Shown here: piece by piece, positions 1 to 8,259 of the stretch
How the letters are laid out: every line of letters begins with the position of its first letter
Numbering within the stretch: position 1 is the first letter of the stretch
DNA from: Chryseobacterium turcicum
Lineage (GTDB): Bacteria > Bacteroidota > Bacteroidia > Flavobacteriales > Weeksellaceae
DNA length: 64,000 nucleotides
Assembly: GCF_021010565.1 (NCBI RefSeq)
Contig: NZ_JAJNAY010000001.1
Span: 3,195,840 to 3,259,839, forward strand
Direction of reading: 5' to 3'
Position numbers and translations under genes: made by a program
Notes under the pieces: generated by a model
What the model was told of the DNA's origin: nothing
The model's input: the letters and a program-made list of their open reading frames with translations, nothing else
The model's database searches: none

Positions 1-27
1 ATTATTCATTTTTAAAACAAAAAAAAT

Positions 28-1257
28 ATGGACCAATTCAATGCAGCCAATGAGATACAGGATCTTCAGTATTTTGGAGAGTTCGGAGGCGTAAATCCTT
101 CAATTTCTGATAGCTCAACGTATACTTTTCTTTCAGCAAAAACAATGTTTGATACTTTTGAAGGTAATGCAGAGGGTTGTTATCTATACTCAAGACATTC
201 ATCACCGATGAACCTTTACCTTTCTGAGGCTTTGGCAAAAATGGAAAACACAGAAGCTGCCAATGTAACTGCTTCAGGAATGGGTGCCATTACTTCTGTT
301 TTGATGCAGGTTTGCAAATCGGGTGACCATATTATTTCAAGCAGAACAATCTACGGCGGAACGTATGCTTTTATGAAAAATTTTCTGCCGCCTTTTCAAA
401 TTGAAACTTCATTTGTAGATATCAATAATTTTGAATCTATCGAAAATGCTATTAACGAAAACACAAAGATTATATATTGCGAAAGTGTAAGCAATCCGCT
501 TTTAGAAGTCGCTGATTTGAGAAGGCTTTCTGAAATCTGTAAAAAGCACAATCTAAAACTTATTGTAGATAACACTTTTTCTCCACTTACCATCTCTCCT
601 ACTCTTTTGGGTGCAGATATTGTCATCCACAGTTTAACCAAATTCATCAACGGAAGCAGCGATACTGTGGGTGGAGTGTATTGCGCAAGTCAGGAATTTA
701 TTAATGATACCAAAAATGTAAACAACGGAGCGTGTATGCTTTTGGGTCCTACAATGGATAGTTTCAGGTCTGCAAGTATTCTTAAAAACTTAAGAACGCT
801 ACACATCAGAATGAAACAACATAGTCACAATGCTTTATATCTTGCTCAAAAATTTGAGGAAGATGGGTTGAAAGTTTCGTATCCAGGTTTGAAATCTCAC
901 AAAAATCATGATTTAATGAAAAGCATGATGCATAAAGAATTCGGATTTGGGGGATTACTAACTTTAGATGCTGGAACAACCGACAAAGCCAACGAACTGA
1001 TGGAAATGATGCAACAGGAAAACTTAGGCTATTTAGCGGTAAGTTTAGGCTTTTACAAAACACTATTCTCATGCTCAGGAAGTTCAACTTCATCAGAAAT
1101 CCCTGAAGAGGAACGTGAAGCAATGGGAATTTCTGACGGATTAATAAGATTCTCAATCGGTCTCGACCACGATATCGAACGAACATACGAAAAGATGAAA
1201 GAATGCATGCTCAAAACAGGCGTTCTAAACCATGAAATCACTTCATCCATATTTTAA
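28..1257 (+). CDS. Cys/Met-metabolism PLP-dependent enzyme (methionine gamma-lyase / cystathionine gamma-synthase-like)
   Basis: A 409-residue fold-type I PLP enzyme of the trans-sulfuration family. Visible family marks are SGMGA near residues 83-87, the DNTF motif near 181-184 (Asp for the pyridine nitrogen) and SLTK with the Schiff-base Lys near 205. The family cleaves or forms C-S bonds of methionine, cystathionine or O-acylhomoserine; which of these applies cannot be told from sequence alone. The ATG at 28 follows an A-rich leader. A hairpin terminator follows at once, so it ends its transcription unit. Its upstream partner, if any, lies outside the window. Confidence 0.85.
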   Translation: MDQFNAANEIQDLQYFGEFGGVNPSISDSSTYTFLSAKTMFDTFEGNAEGCYLYSRHSSPMNLYLSEALAKMENTEAANVTASGMGAITSVLMQVCKSGDHIISSRTIYGGTYAFMKNFLPPFQIETSFVDINNFESIENAINENTKIIYCESVSNPLLEVADLRRLSEICKKHNLKLIVDNTFSPLTISPTLLGADIVIHSLTKFINGSSDTVGGVYCASQEFINDTKNVNNGACMLLGPTMDSFRSASILKNLRTLHIRMKQHSHNALYLAQKFEEDGLKVSYPGLKSHKNHDLMKSMMHKEFGFGGLLTLDAGTTDKANELMEMMQQENLGYLAVSLGFYKTLFSCSGSSTSSEIPEEEREAMGISDGLIRFSIGLDHDIERTYEKMKECMLKTGVLNHEITSSIF

Positions 1258-1266
1258 TTATTGTAT

Positions 1267-1300
1267 AAAAGCTGTCGATTATCGGCAGCTTTTATTTTTT
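1267..1300 (+). terminator. Rho-independent terminator of the PLP enzyme gene
   Basis: AAAAGCTG pairs with CAGCTTTT across a short CGATTATCG core, followed by a T run. It starts 10 bases after the stop codon. Confidence 0.8.
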
Positions 1301-1362
1301 TATTGACCTATCCTTTTAGTCAATTTTAAAGAACAACTATTAATAAATGGTTTTCTAACAGA

Positions 1363-1446
1363 GGCCCTTCAACAAGCTCAGGGTGACACCTCTAATATCA
1401 ACCTCAATATTTGAACATTATCAGGTTCAGCTTATCGAAGCCATTC
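1363..1446. repeat. REP-like inverted pair (CTTCAACAAGCTCAGG type)
   Basis: The stretch GGCCCTTCAACAAGCTCAGG near 1363-1382 is followed by TGACA. About 30 bases on comes a partly complementary copy ending CAGCTTATCGAAGCC. This matches the widespread extragenic sequence type TTCGACAAGCTCAGG. The pair faces inward, as in BIME-style REP pairs. No coding potential is believed here: a short open frame at 1383-1649 has no recognisable protein. Confidence 0.5.
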
Positions 1447-1656
1447 TTTACAAAAGGAATAAGTCATTTTTTTATTTAAACCGCAAAAGTCACAAAAGAT
1501 ATTTTGAGCAATATTTTTATACTATAAAAAAGCTTAGAAAAAGAAAATCTCAGATTTTCAAAACTTATGTGTTCTTCTATAATTTATGCTTTAAACTTAA
1601 AATAACTAATGTGTTAAAAGCTTTTGTGTTTAAATTAACTTATTTTTAAGTAATCT

Positions 1657-1813
1657 TTAACGCAAAGTTCAATTAATATTCTTGATTATTTAAGGAGCAA
1701 AGAGGAATCAACAAGTTGATTGACGAAGCTATGTTTTCAAGCTTCGCGTAGCAAATTCATTTGCCTTTGCCTTCTAAAAATTAACGCTTTGAAAAAAGAA
1801 CCTTTGCGTTTAA
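1657..1813 (+). repeat. Fold-back intergenic repeat, copy 1
   Basis: Begins with TTTAACGCAAAG and ends with CTTTGCGTTTAAA, a terminal inverted repeat. Inside are three small palindromes in fixed order: AATCAAC-AA-GTTGATT, GAAGCT...AGCTTC and GCAAAT-TC-ATTTGC. The same layout recurs directly after it and again, inverted, near 23.4 kb. It could be a non-autonomous MITE-like element or a structured transcript. No ORF is present. Confidence 0.7.
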
Positions 1814-1825
1814 AAAATCTTCATT

Positions 1826-1984
1826 TCACGCAAAGTTTAATTAATTGTTCTTCATAGTTTAAGGAGCACAAAGAGCAATCAACAAGTTGATTAGATGAAG
1901 CTATGTTTTCAAGCTTCGCGTAGCAAATTCATTTGCCTTTGCCTTCTAAAAATCAACGCTTTAAAAAAGAACCTTTGCGTTTAA
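1826..1984 (+). repeat. Fold-back intergenic repeat, copy 2 (tandem to copy 1)
   Basis: A near-identical copy in the same orientation, starting CACGCAAAG and ending CTTTGCGTTTAAA, with the same three internal palindromes. It abuts the stop codon of the downstream minus-strand glycosyltransferase. Together with copy 1 and the REP-like pair it accounts for the 1258-1989 gap. Confidence 0.7.
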
Positions 1985-1989
1985 AAGCT

Positions 1990-2994
1990 TTAAATCTTAT
2001 GAAAATGTTTAGGAAAAGCATCTTCAGGTTTCATTTTTAAAACATTTAATAAAATCCAGGATTTTAAGAAACCATACCCGTAAGAAAACATTTGAATGTA
2101 GGTTGAAATCACCGCCATTGCGCCAATTGCAATATTTTTAGTAACTATTGTCGCATGAATCAAAACCATGAAAGTGTATAATCCGAAAAGCGATAACACA
2201 AAACCTTTTTGCAAAATAAAATATTCAATAAATCCTAAAACATAACCCAACATAAACAATGTAGGAAAAGCAAAAGAAATTTTCACATAATTAGGATGTC
2301 TTTGGTTAAGAATAGGTCTTGCGCAACCAAACTGGTAGACCTGTTTTGAAAATTTCCCAAAATCTACTCTGCGCTTGTGATACACTGCAATACTATCAAA
2401 AAAGGCTGTGGTAAAGCCGTTTTCCCAAAGTGTCATCGACAAATCTGGGTCTTCACCAATTCTCATCTCCGAAAAACCACCCACTTTTTCAAAAACCTCT
2501 TTTTTCACACCCATATTAAAACTTCTGGGCTGAAATTTTGAAACCGCTTTTTTACTTCCTCTAATTCCGCCAGTTGTAAAAACAGAAGTCATAGAATACG
2601 AAATTGCTTTTTGCATCAGATTAAAACCTTTATGCGCTTTATCTGCTCCACCAAAAGCATCACAAGGAATGGTAAGAATATCGTTTTTAATATTTTGAAT
2701 ATAATCTTTCTCGACAATCACGTCGCTGTCTACAAATACCAACCAATCATTTGATGCTCTTTTTGCTCCGTAATTTCTCGATAATCCAGGTCCTGAATTA
2801 GTTTTTTTGAAATATTTAATATTTAATATTTCTTCAAAATTATGGATGGTAGGTTTTAAATCAATCAAAGAACCATCATCAACAATAATCACTTCAAAGT
2901 CTTTATCAGTCTGAGAATTGAGAGAATTCAACAGTTCGAAAAGTTCGTCTTTTCGGTTAAAAATAGCAACAACGATGGAGATAGTAGGTTTCAA
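1990..2994 (-). CDS. Family 2 glycosyltransferase with C-terminal membrane segments
   Basis: A 334-residue GT-A fold glycosyltransferase. The N-terminal half shows the SIVVAIFNR start, the VDDGS nucleotide-sugar motif near residues 38-42 and a DSD metal motif near 89-91. An acceptor-region GEDPDLS motif follows. The last 90 or so residues hold about three hydrophobic segments, so it is probably anchored in the inner membrane and acts on its cytoplasmic face, building a polysaccharide or glycolipid. Donor and acceptor cannot be assigned. It is divergent from the LysR gene and shares the short control region at 2995-3096. Confidence 0.8.
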   Translation of the reverse strand: MKPTISIVVAIFNRKDELFELLNSLNSQTDKDFEVIIVDDGSLIDLKPTIHNFEEILNIKYFKKTNSGPGLSRNYGAKRASNDWLVFVDSDVIVEKDYIQNIKNDILTIPCDAFGGADKAHKGFNLMQKAISYSMTSVFTTGGIRGSKKAVSKFQPRSFNMGVKKEVFEKVGGFSEMRIGEDPDLSMTLWENGFTTAFFDSIAVYHKRRVDFGKFSKQVYQFGCARPILNQRHPNYVKISFAFPTLFMLGYVLGFIEYFILQKGFVLSLFGLYTFMVLIHATIVTKNIAIGAMAVISTYIQMFSYGYGFLKSWILLNVLKMKPEDAFPKHFHKI

Positions 2995-3036
2995 ATTGAA
3001 AATTTTTCAAAATTAACCATTTTGTGATACAGTTTG

Positions 3037-3070
3037 CAAATGTAGAATTGAATTGTTTGTTAAAAACAAA
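3037..3070 (-). promoter_or_regulatory. Candidate Bacteroidota-type promoter for the glycosyltransferase gene
   Basis: On the minus strand a TTTG (3067-3070) is followed after 22 bases by TACATTTG (3037-3044), fitting the TTTG / TAnnTTTG consensus. It overlaps the plus-strand promoter of the LysR gene. Confidence 0.45.
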
Positions 3071-3085
3071 AAATAGTTACTTTTA
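3056..3085 (+). promoter_or_regulatory. Candidate promoter for the LysR gene
   Basis: TTTG (3056-3059), 18 bases, then TACTTTTA (3078-3085), one mismatch to TAnnTTTG, ending 11 bases before the ATG at 3097. The two divergent promoters overlap back to back. Confidence 0.45.
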
Positions 3086-3096
3086 TAAAAAAATTC

Positions 3097-3987
3097 ATGT
3101 GCGATTTTCGACTAAAAGTTTTTCTGGAAGTAAAAAAACATCTGAATTTCTCTAAAGCTTCCGAAGCATTGTTTATCACTCAACCTGCAGTGAGCAAACA
3201 CATCAAGACTTTGGAAGACGAATTGGGCGTTCAGCTTTTTGAACGAACCAAACAAGGCGTAAAATTAACGTTAGAAGGAGAAAAATATTCATTTTTTGCC
3301 GAGGAAATTCTAAATCTTTACGAAGAAGGAAAATTCGTCATGAATCAGGTGAACAATAAATACGAAGGAACGCTTAAAATCGGGGCAAGCACCACCATTG
3401 CACAATATATTATTCCAAAAATCCTTGCAAAATTCGCTTCTCAACATCAAGGTATTGAGATTATTTTATTCAACAACAATACTGAAGAAATTGAAAATTT
3501 ACTGATTCAGAAAAAAATTGATATCGGATTTATTGAAGGAGTTTCAGGAAAGCCTCAACTAAAATATGCTGAAATTGGAAAAGATGAATTGGTTTGTACC
3601 GTGAGCGCCAATCATCCTTTAGCAGAAAAAAATAGTTGTAGCATTGAAGACGTTTTACAATTTCCATGGGTTTTTCGGGAACAAGGTTCTGGAAGTCTCG
3701 ATATTTTGAATATCTATTTAAAACAAATCGGAGTCAGTAAAAAAGACATCCACACCGAAGCTTATCTTGGAAGTACAGAAAGCATAAAATCATATTTGAA
3801 AGTCTCGGATTGTATTGGTTTTGTTTCCGTTTATTCTATCACAGACGAAATCATTGCCGGAAAACTGAAAATTTTAGATATTGATAATTTAGAAATGCTA
3901 CGCTCGTTCTATTCTGTAGAACTTCACGGTTCGTTAAAAAATATTCCAAAATTATTTTTACAATTCTTAAACAATAACATTAAGTAA
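3097..3987 (+). CDS. LysR-family transcriptional regulator
   Basis: A 296-residue regulator with a canonical N-terminal winged HTH in the first 60 residues, including TQPAVSKHIKTLE as recognition region, and a C-terminal periplasmic-binding-like effector domain. It sits 70 bases upstream of a YeiH-type transporter gene on the same strand, the arrangement seen for E. coli yeiE-yeiH, so it probably controls that gene. Overlapping divergent promoters suggest it may also affect the glycosyltransferase. The effector is unknown. Confidence 0.85.
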   Translation: MCDFRLKVFLEVKKHLNFSKASEALFITQPAVSKHIKTLEDELGVQLFERTKQGVKLTLEGEKYSFFAEEILNLYEEGKFVMNQVNNKYEGTLKIGASTTIAQYIIPKILAKFASQHQGIEIILFNNNTEEIENLLIQKKIDIGFIEGVSGKPQLKYAEIGKDELVCTVSANHPLAEKNSCSIEDVLQFPWVFREQGSGSLDILNIYLKQIGVSKKDIHTEAYLGSTESIKSYLKVSDCIGFVSVYSITDEIIAGKLKILDIDNLEMLRSFYSVELHGSLKNIPKLFLQFLNNNIK

Positions 3988-4057
3988 TATCAAATAACAA
4001 ATTATCATAACATATTGTAATTTTATTTTCTGAATTTTGTAAAAGAAATTCATCGTT

Positions 4058-4996
4058 ATGATAAAAAACGCTTCACTTCCGCTCAGAAAATTTATTTTTC
4101 TTTTCGCTGCATTTATTTGCCTGCTTCCTTTTATGGATGCACCTTTAGCTTTAATATTAGGATTCTTGGTATCGCTACTCATTCAACATCCATTCAAAGA
4201 ATATCAAGGAAAGCTCACCAGTTTTTTGCTACAGTTCTCTGTCGTAGGTTTAGGATTCGGAATGAATATTCACGAAGCACTCAAAGTTGGGAAAGAAGGC
4301 TTAGTCTTTACAATAGCATCTATTTTTTTCACATTAACCGCAGGAATTCTTATCGGAAAGTTTTTGAAAATACGAAAAAACACCTCCACGCTTATTTCTG
4401 CAGGTACAGCAATCTGTGGTGGAAGTGCCATTGCAGCAATAGCACCAGTTATCAACGCTGACGAAAACGAAACTTCTGTTTCTCTAGCGACTATTTTCGC
4501 CCTCAATTCTATTGCCTTATTTCTGTTTCCTGTTTTAGGACATCTTTTAAGTATGGATCAGCATCAGTTTGGTCTTTGGTGTGCCATTGCGATACACGAC
4601 ACAAGTTCTGTTGTAGGAGCCTCTTCAAAATTTGGAAATGAAGCTTTAAAAATTGCAACCACGATAAAGCTAGAACGTGCCTTATGGATTATTCCTATCA
4701 GTTTAGTCTTTGCATTAATCAATAAAAAAAGCGGAACGGGTAAAATAAAAATCCCTTATTTCATTTTTCTATTTATACTGGCTATTGTGGCAAGTTCGTA
4801 CATTCCAGCTATAGAATCAGTTTCTGAGCATATTGTTTTTCTAGCTAAAAAAGGGTTAACGCTTACCTTATTTTTGATTGGTTCAAATATGAGCATCACT
4901 GCTTTGAAAGCTGTTGGAATAAAACCTTTAATTCAAGGAGTTTTATTGTGGATACTTATTTCTGTGGGAAGCTTATTGGCTATTTTGTGGATGTAA
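4058..4996 (+). CDS. yeiH: YeiH-family (UPF0324) putative sulfate exporter
   Basis: A 312-residue polytopic inner-membrane protein of the UPF0324/YeiH family, with about nine to ten hydrophobic helices. The family signature GTAICGGSAIAA is visible near residues 112-123, with a second conserved IAIHDTSSVVGA stretch near 176-187. The sulfate-exporter label comes from family annotation, not direct proof. Its link to the adjacent LysR gene supports a regulated anion or sulfur role. The ATG at 4058 gives the family's usual length. Confidence 0.8.
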   Translation: MIKNASLPLRKFIFLFAAFICLLPFMDAPLALILGFLVSLLIQHPFKEYQGKLTSFLLQFSVVGLGFGMNIHEALKVGKEGLVFTIASIFFTLTAGILIGKFLKIRKNTSTLISAGTAICGGSAIAAIAPVINADENETSVSLATIFALNSIALFLFPVLGHLLSMDQHQFGLWCAIAIHDTSSVVGASSKFGNEALKIATTIKLERALWIIPISLVFALINKKSGTGKIKIPYFIFLFILAIVASSYIPAIESVSEHIVFLAKKGLTLTLFLIGSNMSITALKAVGIKPLIQGVLLWILISVGSLLAILWM

Positions 4997-5010
4997 ATTA
5001 ATAATATCTT

Positions 5011-5409
5011 TTAATAAAGTATTCCTGATTTAAAATAAACAATCACAACTATTGAAATGATAAAGACAATTATCGAAAAACTGAACAGTAAAAGTTTAAA
5101 AAGACTTTTAAAATAAAAAAGCCCAAGATGATAAAGTGAGAAAAATAAGACGAATGAAATAAGAAAACCAATGAGAATACAAATCAACATACTTTGTATG
5201 TAGTTTTCTTTTGGTAAAGAGTCTTTGAAAACAATAAAATAAAGAATGGAAGCCATCGCAAGAAAGCTTCCACTCCATAATTCTGTTGTGTATTTTGATT
5301 TTTTTGAAAATTTTTTATCAGCAGGAGACTTTGAAGATGAATTTTTAGAAAAATCCAAACTCAACAAATCTAAGAGCACATCCAAACCATCAAAAATATT
5401 AAAAGGCAT
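5011..5409 (-). CDS. Small membrane protein of unknown function
   Basis: A 132-residue protein not recognised by family. The first 45 residues are polar with many Ser and Lys. Three hydrophobic segments follow: about 48-62, 71-95 and 103-128. It begins 3 bases after the stop of the upstream RNA methyltransferase gene, so the two are probably co-transcribed. Confidence 0.6.
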   Translation of the reverse strand: MPFNIFDGLDVLLDLLSLDFSKNSSSKSPADKKFSKKSKYTTELWSGSFLAMASILYFIVFKDSLPKENYIQSMLICILIGFLISFVLFFSLYHLGLFYFKSLFKLLLFSFSIIVFIISIVVIVYFKSGILY

Positions 5410-5412
5410 CGT

Positions 5413-6582
5413 TTAGTCTTCTTTATTCTCTAATTTATGCAATTTTTTCGTTCCTTCATACATTTCATACTGCAAAAATCTTGTTTCTAATTTTCCGTTG
5501 AAAAGTTTTATTTTTCTTGAAGGTCGAAGTCCGATTTTCTTTGGTGCGTCTAGGTCTGAAGAAATTAACCAAGCCAAAGTATTAGGATAATTTGTTTTGA
5601 AAGTATCTCCTATTTTCTTGTAAAAATCGTCATCATTTATAGAAATCCTTTCATCATACGGTGGATTAAACACCATCAACAAAGGAAATAATTCTTTTTT
5701 AGATTCGAAGAAATCTTGTCTTCTCACTTCGATGATATCTTCCATTTCTGCAGATGCGATGTTGGCATCAGCTGCATCCAGCATTCTTCCGTCGATGTCG
5801 TAACCTACAATTTTCCCATGAAATTCTCTCACTCTTTCTATTCTGAATTCTTTTATTTTATTAAATAAAGTTTCATCATAGTTTTTCCAGTTTTGGAAAC
5901 CAAATCTTTTTCTGAAAATTTGTGCAGGAAGATCCATTGCAATCATCGCCGCTTCAATTAAAAGTGTTCCAGAACCACACATCGGATCTAGGAAGTTTCC
6001 CTTTCCGTCCCAACCTGCCAGCTGAAGCATTCCGCTTGCTAAAACTTCATTAATAGGCGCTTCACCCTGCTCTCTTCTATACCCTCTTTTAAACAAAGCA
6101 TCACCAGAAGAATCTAATGAAATAGTCACCAATTCTCTATCGATATGAAGGTGAAACTTAATATCCGGAGATCTAGTCTCTATACTCGGTCTTTTGCCAT
6201 ATCTGTTTTGAAAGAAATCTACAATAGCATCTTTCATTTTGAAAGTCATAAACTGTGAATGACTGAATCTTTCAGAATTTACCGTAGAATCGATAGCAAA
6301 AGTCTGATCGACACTCATAAAATCATCCCACTCAAATTTAAAGAGCTTTTCGTAGAATTTTGTTTCGTTGTAAGCTTTAAACTCATCAATCGGAACCAAA
6401 ATTTTCAATGCCGTTCTTGCAGAATAATTAATTTTATATAAAAAACCTAAATCTCCTTCGCAGTTTACTGCACGATTTTTAAGTTCTACATTTCTACCCC
6501 CTAGTTTTCTAACTTCCTCAGCAAGAATAGGTTCTAAACCGAAGAATGTTTTTATCTGAATTTTTAGATTTTCTGTATCCAT
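5413..6582 (-). CDS. THUMP-domain class I RNA methyltransferase (RlmL/TrmN-like)
   Basis: A 389-residue enzyme using the ATG at 6582, although an open frame extends further upstream. The chosen start gives the normal family N-terminus (ENLKIQIKTFFGLEPIL) and has a TATTTTTG box 5 bases before it. An N-terminal THUMP RNA-binding domain is followed by a Rossmann methyltransferase with a DPMCGSGTLLIEAA SAM motif and an NPPYDER catalytic motif, typical of N2-guanine methylation in rRNA or tRNA. The exact target base is not decidable. It is divergent from the 6703 gene. Confidence 0.8.
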   Translation of the reverse strand: MDTENLKIQIKTFFGLEPILAEEVRKLGGRNVELKNRAVNCEGDLGFLYKINYSARTALKILVPIDEFKAYNETKFYEKLFKFEWDDFMSVDQTFAIDSTVNSERFSHSQFMTFKMKDAIVDFFQNRYGKRPSIETRSPDIKFHLHIDRELVTISLDSSGDALFKRGYRREQGEAPINEVLASGMLQLAGWDGKGNFLDPMCGSGTLLIEAAMIAMDLPAQIFRKRFGFQNWKNYDETLFNKIKEFRIERVREFHGKIVGYDIDGRMLDAADANIASAEMEDIIEVRRQDFFESKKELFPLLMVFNPPYDERISINDDDFYKKIGDTFKTNYPNTLAWLISSDLDAPKKIGLRPSRKIKLFNGKLETRFLQYEMYEGTKKLHKLENKED

Positions 6583-6586
6583 TTTG

Positions 6587-6594
6587 CAAAAATA
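6587..6594 (-). promoter_or_regulatory. -7 box TATTTTTG just upstream of the methyltransferase ATG
   Basis: Minus strand TATTTTTG lies 4 bases before the ATG at 6582, implying a leaderless or very short-leader mRNA. No clear -33 TTTG is seen at normal spacing. Confidence 0.35.
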
Positions 6595-6690
6595 GTGATT
6601 TTGATTGATAGATGATAGTTGTTGGTTGATGGTTTTCAAGTTATTAATGATTTCTATCAACTATAAGCCAAAAACCAACAAGTAAATCCT

Positions 6691-6698
6691 TATTTTTG
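6691..6698 (+). promoter_or_regulatory. -7 box TATTTTTG just upstream of the 6703 gene
   Basis: The box TATTTTTGCA is placed almost identically to that of the divergent gene, 4 bases before the ATG. No -33 box is evident. Confidence 0.35.
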
Positions 6699-6702
6699 CA
6701 TT

Positions 6703-7428
6703 ATGGAATGGTTTGAATCTTGGTTTGATACCCCTTATTATCACTTATTATACAGCAACAGAGATTATACAGAAGCTGAAAATTTTATTACTAAGCTTAC
6801 CTCTGAGCTAGAGCTTCCTCAATCGGCAAAAATCATTGATTTGGCTTGTGGAAAGGGAAGACACTCGGTTTTTCTTAATAAATTAGGATACGATGTATTG
6901 GGATTAGATCTTTCCCGTCAAAGTATTGAGCACAATAAACAGTTTGAAAACCAAACGCTGATTTTTGATGTTCACGATATGCGAGACCCTATTGATTACA
7001 CACCTGTAGACGCGGTTTTTAATCTTTTTACAAGTTTCGGATATTTTGATAATGAAGAAGATGATAAAAATGTTTTCAAATCGGTTTGCAATGCTTTAAA
7101 GAAAGACGGGTATTTTGTTTTGGATTATCTGAACGAAGAGTTTGTACGAAATACTTTGGTTCCTGAAACAACGATTACCCGAGGAGAAATTGATTTTAAA
7201 ATATCTAAAGAAATCAAAGACAGGCATATTATTAAAAACATAAGATTTGAGGCAGACGGAAAATCTCATCATTTCTTTGAGAAAGTAAAACTTCACACTT
7301 TAGAAACTATTAAAAACTATGCTGAAGAAAGCAGTTTTGAAAGAGTGAAAATTTGGGGAGATTATCAGCTGAATGATTTCAACAAAGATATTTCGCCACG
7401 TTGCATCAATTTATTTAAGAAAAAATAA
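6703..7428 (+). CDS. Class I SAM-dependent methyltransferase
   Basis: A 241-residue Rossmann-fold methyltransferase. Motif I is DLACGKGRHS near residues 47-56 and the acidic motif II end is LGLDLS near 70-75, followed by a post-I region with a DMRDP motif. The substrate is not identifiable. Its stop overlaps the next ATG as TAATG, so the ZIP transporter gene is translationally coupled to it. Confidence 0.75.
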   Translation: MEWFESWFDTPYYHLLYSNRDYTEAENFITKLTSELELPQSAKIIDLACGKGRHSVFLNKLGYDVLGLDLSRQSIEHNKQFENQTLIFDVHDMRDPIDYTPVDAVFNLFTSFGYFDNEEDDKNVFKSVCNALKKDGYFVLDYLNEEFVRNTLVPETTITRGEIDFKISKEIKDRHIIKNIRFEADGKSHHFFEKVKLHTLETIKNYAEESSFERVKIWGDYQLNDFNKDISPRCINLFKKK

Positions 7429-8144
7429 TGATTTTCATTCTCCTTATTTTAAGTGTTGTTGCCGGAGTTTTGCTTGGTAAATTTTTTGGTCAGAAAGAAA
7501 AATTCTCCAAAAATTTATTGATTTTAAGTGCCGGATTTTTAATTACTATTTGTTTAAATGAAGTTTTCCCTCAGGTTTACACTTCAGACATTGGTAATCT
7601 TGGGATTTTCGTCATTGGCGGAGTTTTACTGCAAATGGTTCTTGAAGCTTTAACGAAAGGTTTCGAACACGGGCATTTTCACCATCACGGAGAAAGTAAT
7701 ATTCTTCCAATGGCATTAATGGTTGGGCTATTCATTCATGCTTTTATTGAAGGAATTCCTTTGGCGAATGAAACCAATCCGTTTTCGCCTTATCTGTTGG
7801 GAATTTTATTTCACAATCTGCCTATTTCATTTATTTTGGGCGCATTTTTATTTAATAGAACAAATTCAAAAATATCGTATCCTTCGATATTAATTGTTGC
7901 TTTATTTGCTTTAGCATCGCCCTTCGGAATGCTTTTAGGAAATTATTTCAACCCAGATTGGCAACCTTATTTTTTGGCTATCGTAGGTGGAATTTTCCTT
8001 CATATATCTTCGGTTATTATATTTGAAAGCAATAAAAACCACAACATTGACTGGTCTAAAATAGGTTTGGTTATTCTTGGAGTTTCATTAGCATTAATGA
8101 TGCATTTATTCCATGACCATTCTCATGTAGGGCATCATCATTAA
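7428..8144 (+). CDS. ZIP-family divalent metal transporter
   Basis: A 238-residue inner-membrane protein with about eight hydrophobic helices. A His-rich cytoplasmic loop (HGHFHHHGE) near residues 80-90 is typical of ZIP proteins. The conserved helix motifs HAFIEGIPL and HNLPISF, carrying the metal-ligand His and Glu residues, are intact, and a His-rich tail closes the protein. It probably imports zinc or a similar divalent cation. It is coupled to the methyltransferase gene by TAATG. Confidence 0.85.
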   Translation: MIFILLILSVVAGVLLGKFFGQKEKFSKNLLILSAGFLITICLNEVFPQVYTSDIGNLGIFVIGGVLLQMVLEALTKGFEHGHFHHHGESNILPMALMVGLFIHAFIEGIPLANETNPFSPYLLGILFHNLPISFILGAFLFNRTNSKISYPSILIVALFALASPFGMLLGNYFNPDWQPYFLAIVGGIFLHISSVIIFESNKNHNIDWSKIGLVILGVSLALMMHLFHDHSHVGHHH

Positions 8145-8206
8145 ATTTGGTTTTTAAGATAAATAAATCTTTCTGCTACGAATGCACGAATATTTATAAG
8201 ACTAAT

Positions 8207-8242
8207 AAAAAGGCTTCGAGATAATTTCCCGAAGCCTTTTTT
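8207..8242. terminator. Bidirectional terminator between convergent genes
   Basis: AAAAAGGCTTCG and CGAAGCCTTTTTT form a strong stem with an A run on one side and a T run on the other, serving the ZIP gene and the convergent porin gene. Confidence 0.85.
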
Positions 8243-8259
8243 ATGTTTAAAATTGATTT

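Noticed and set aside
1383..1649. Open frame of 88 codons in the repeat-rich gap
   Set aside because: Low-complexity Lys/Phe/Tyr composition, no known motif, and it begins inside the REP-like pair.
4117..4461. Frame of 114 codons inside yeiH
   Set aside because: Same strand but other phase, Arg/Ser-rich shadow of a well-supported membrane protein.
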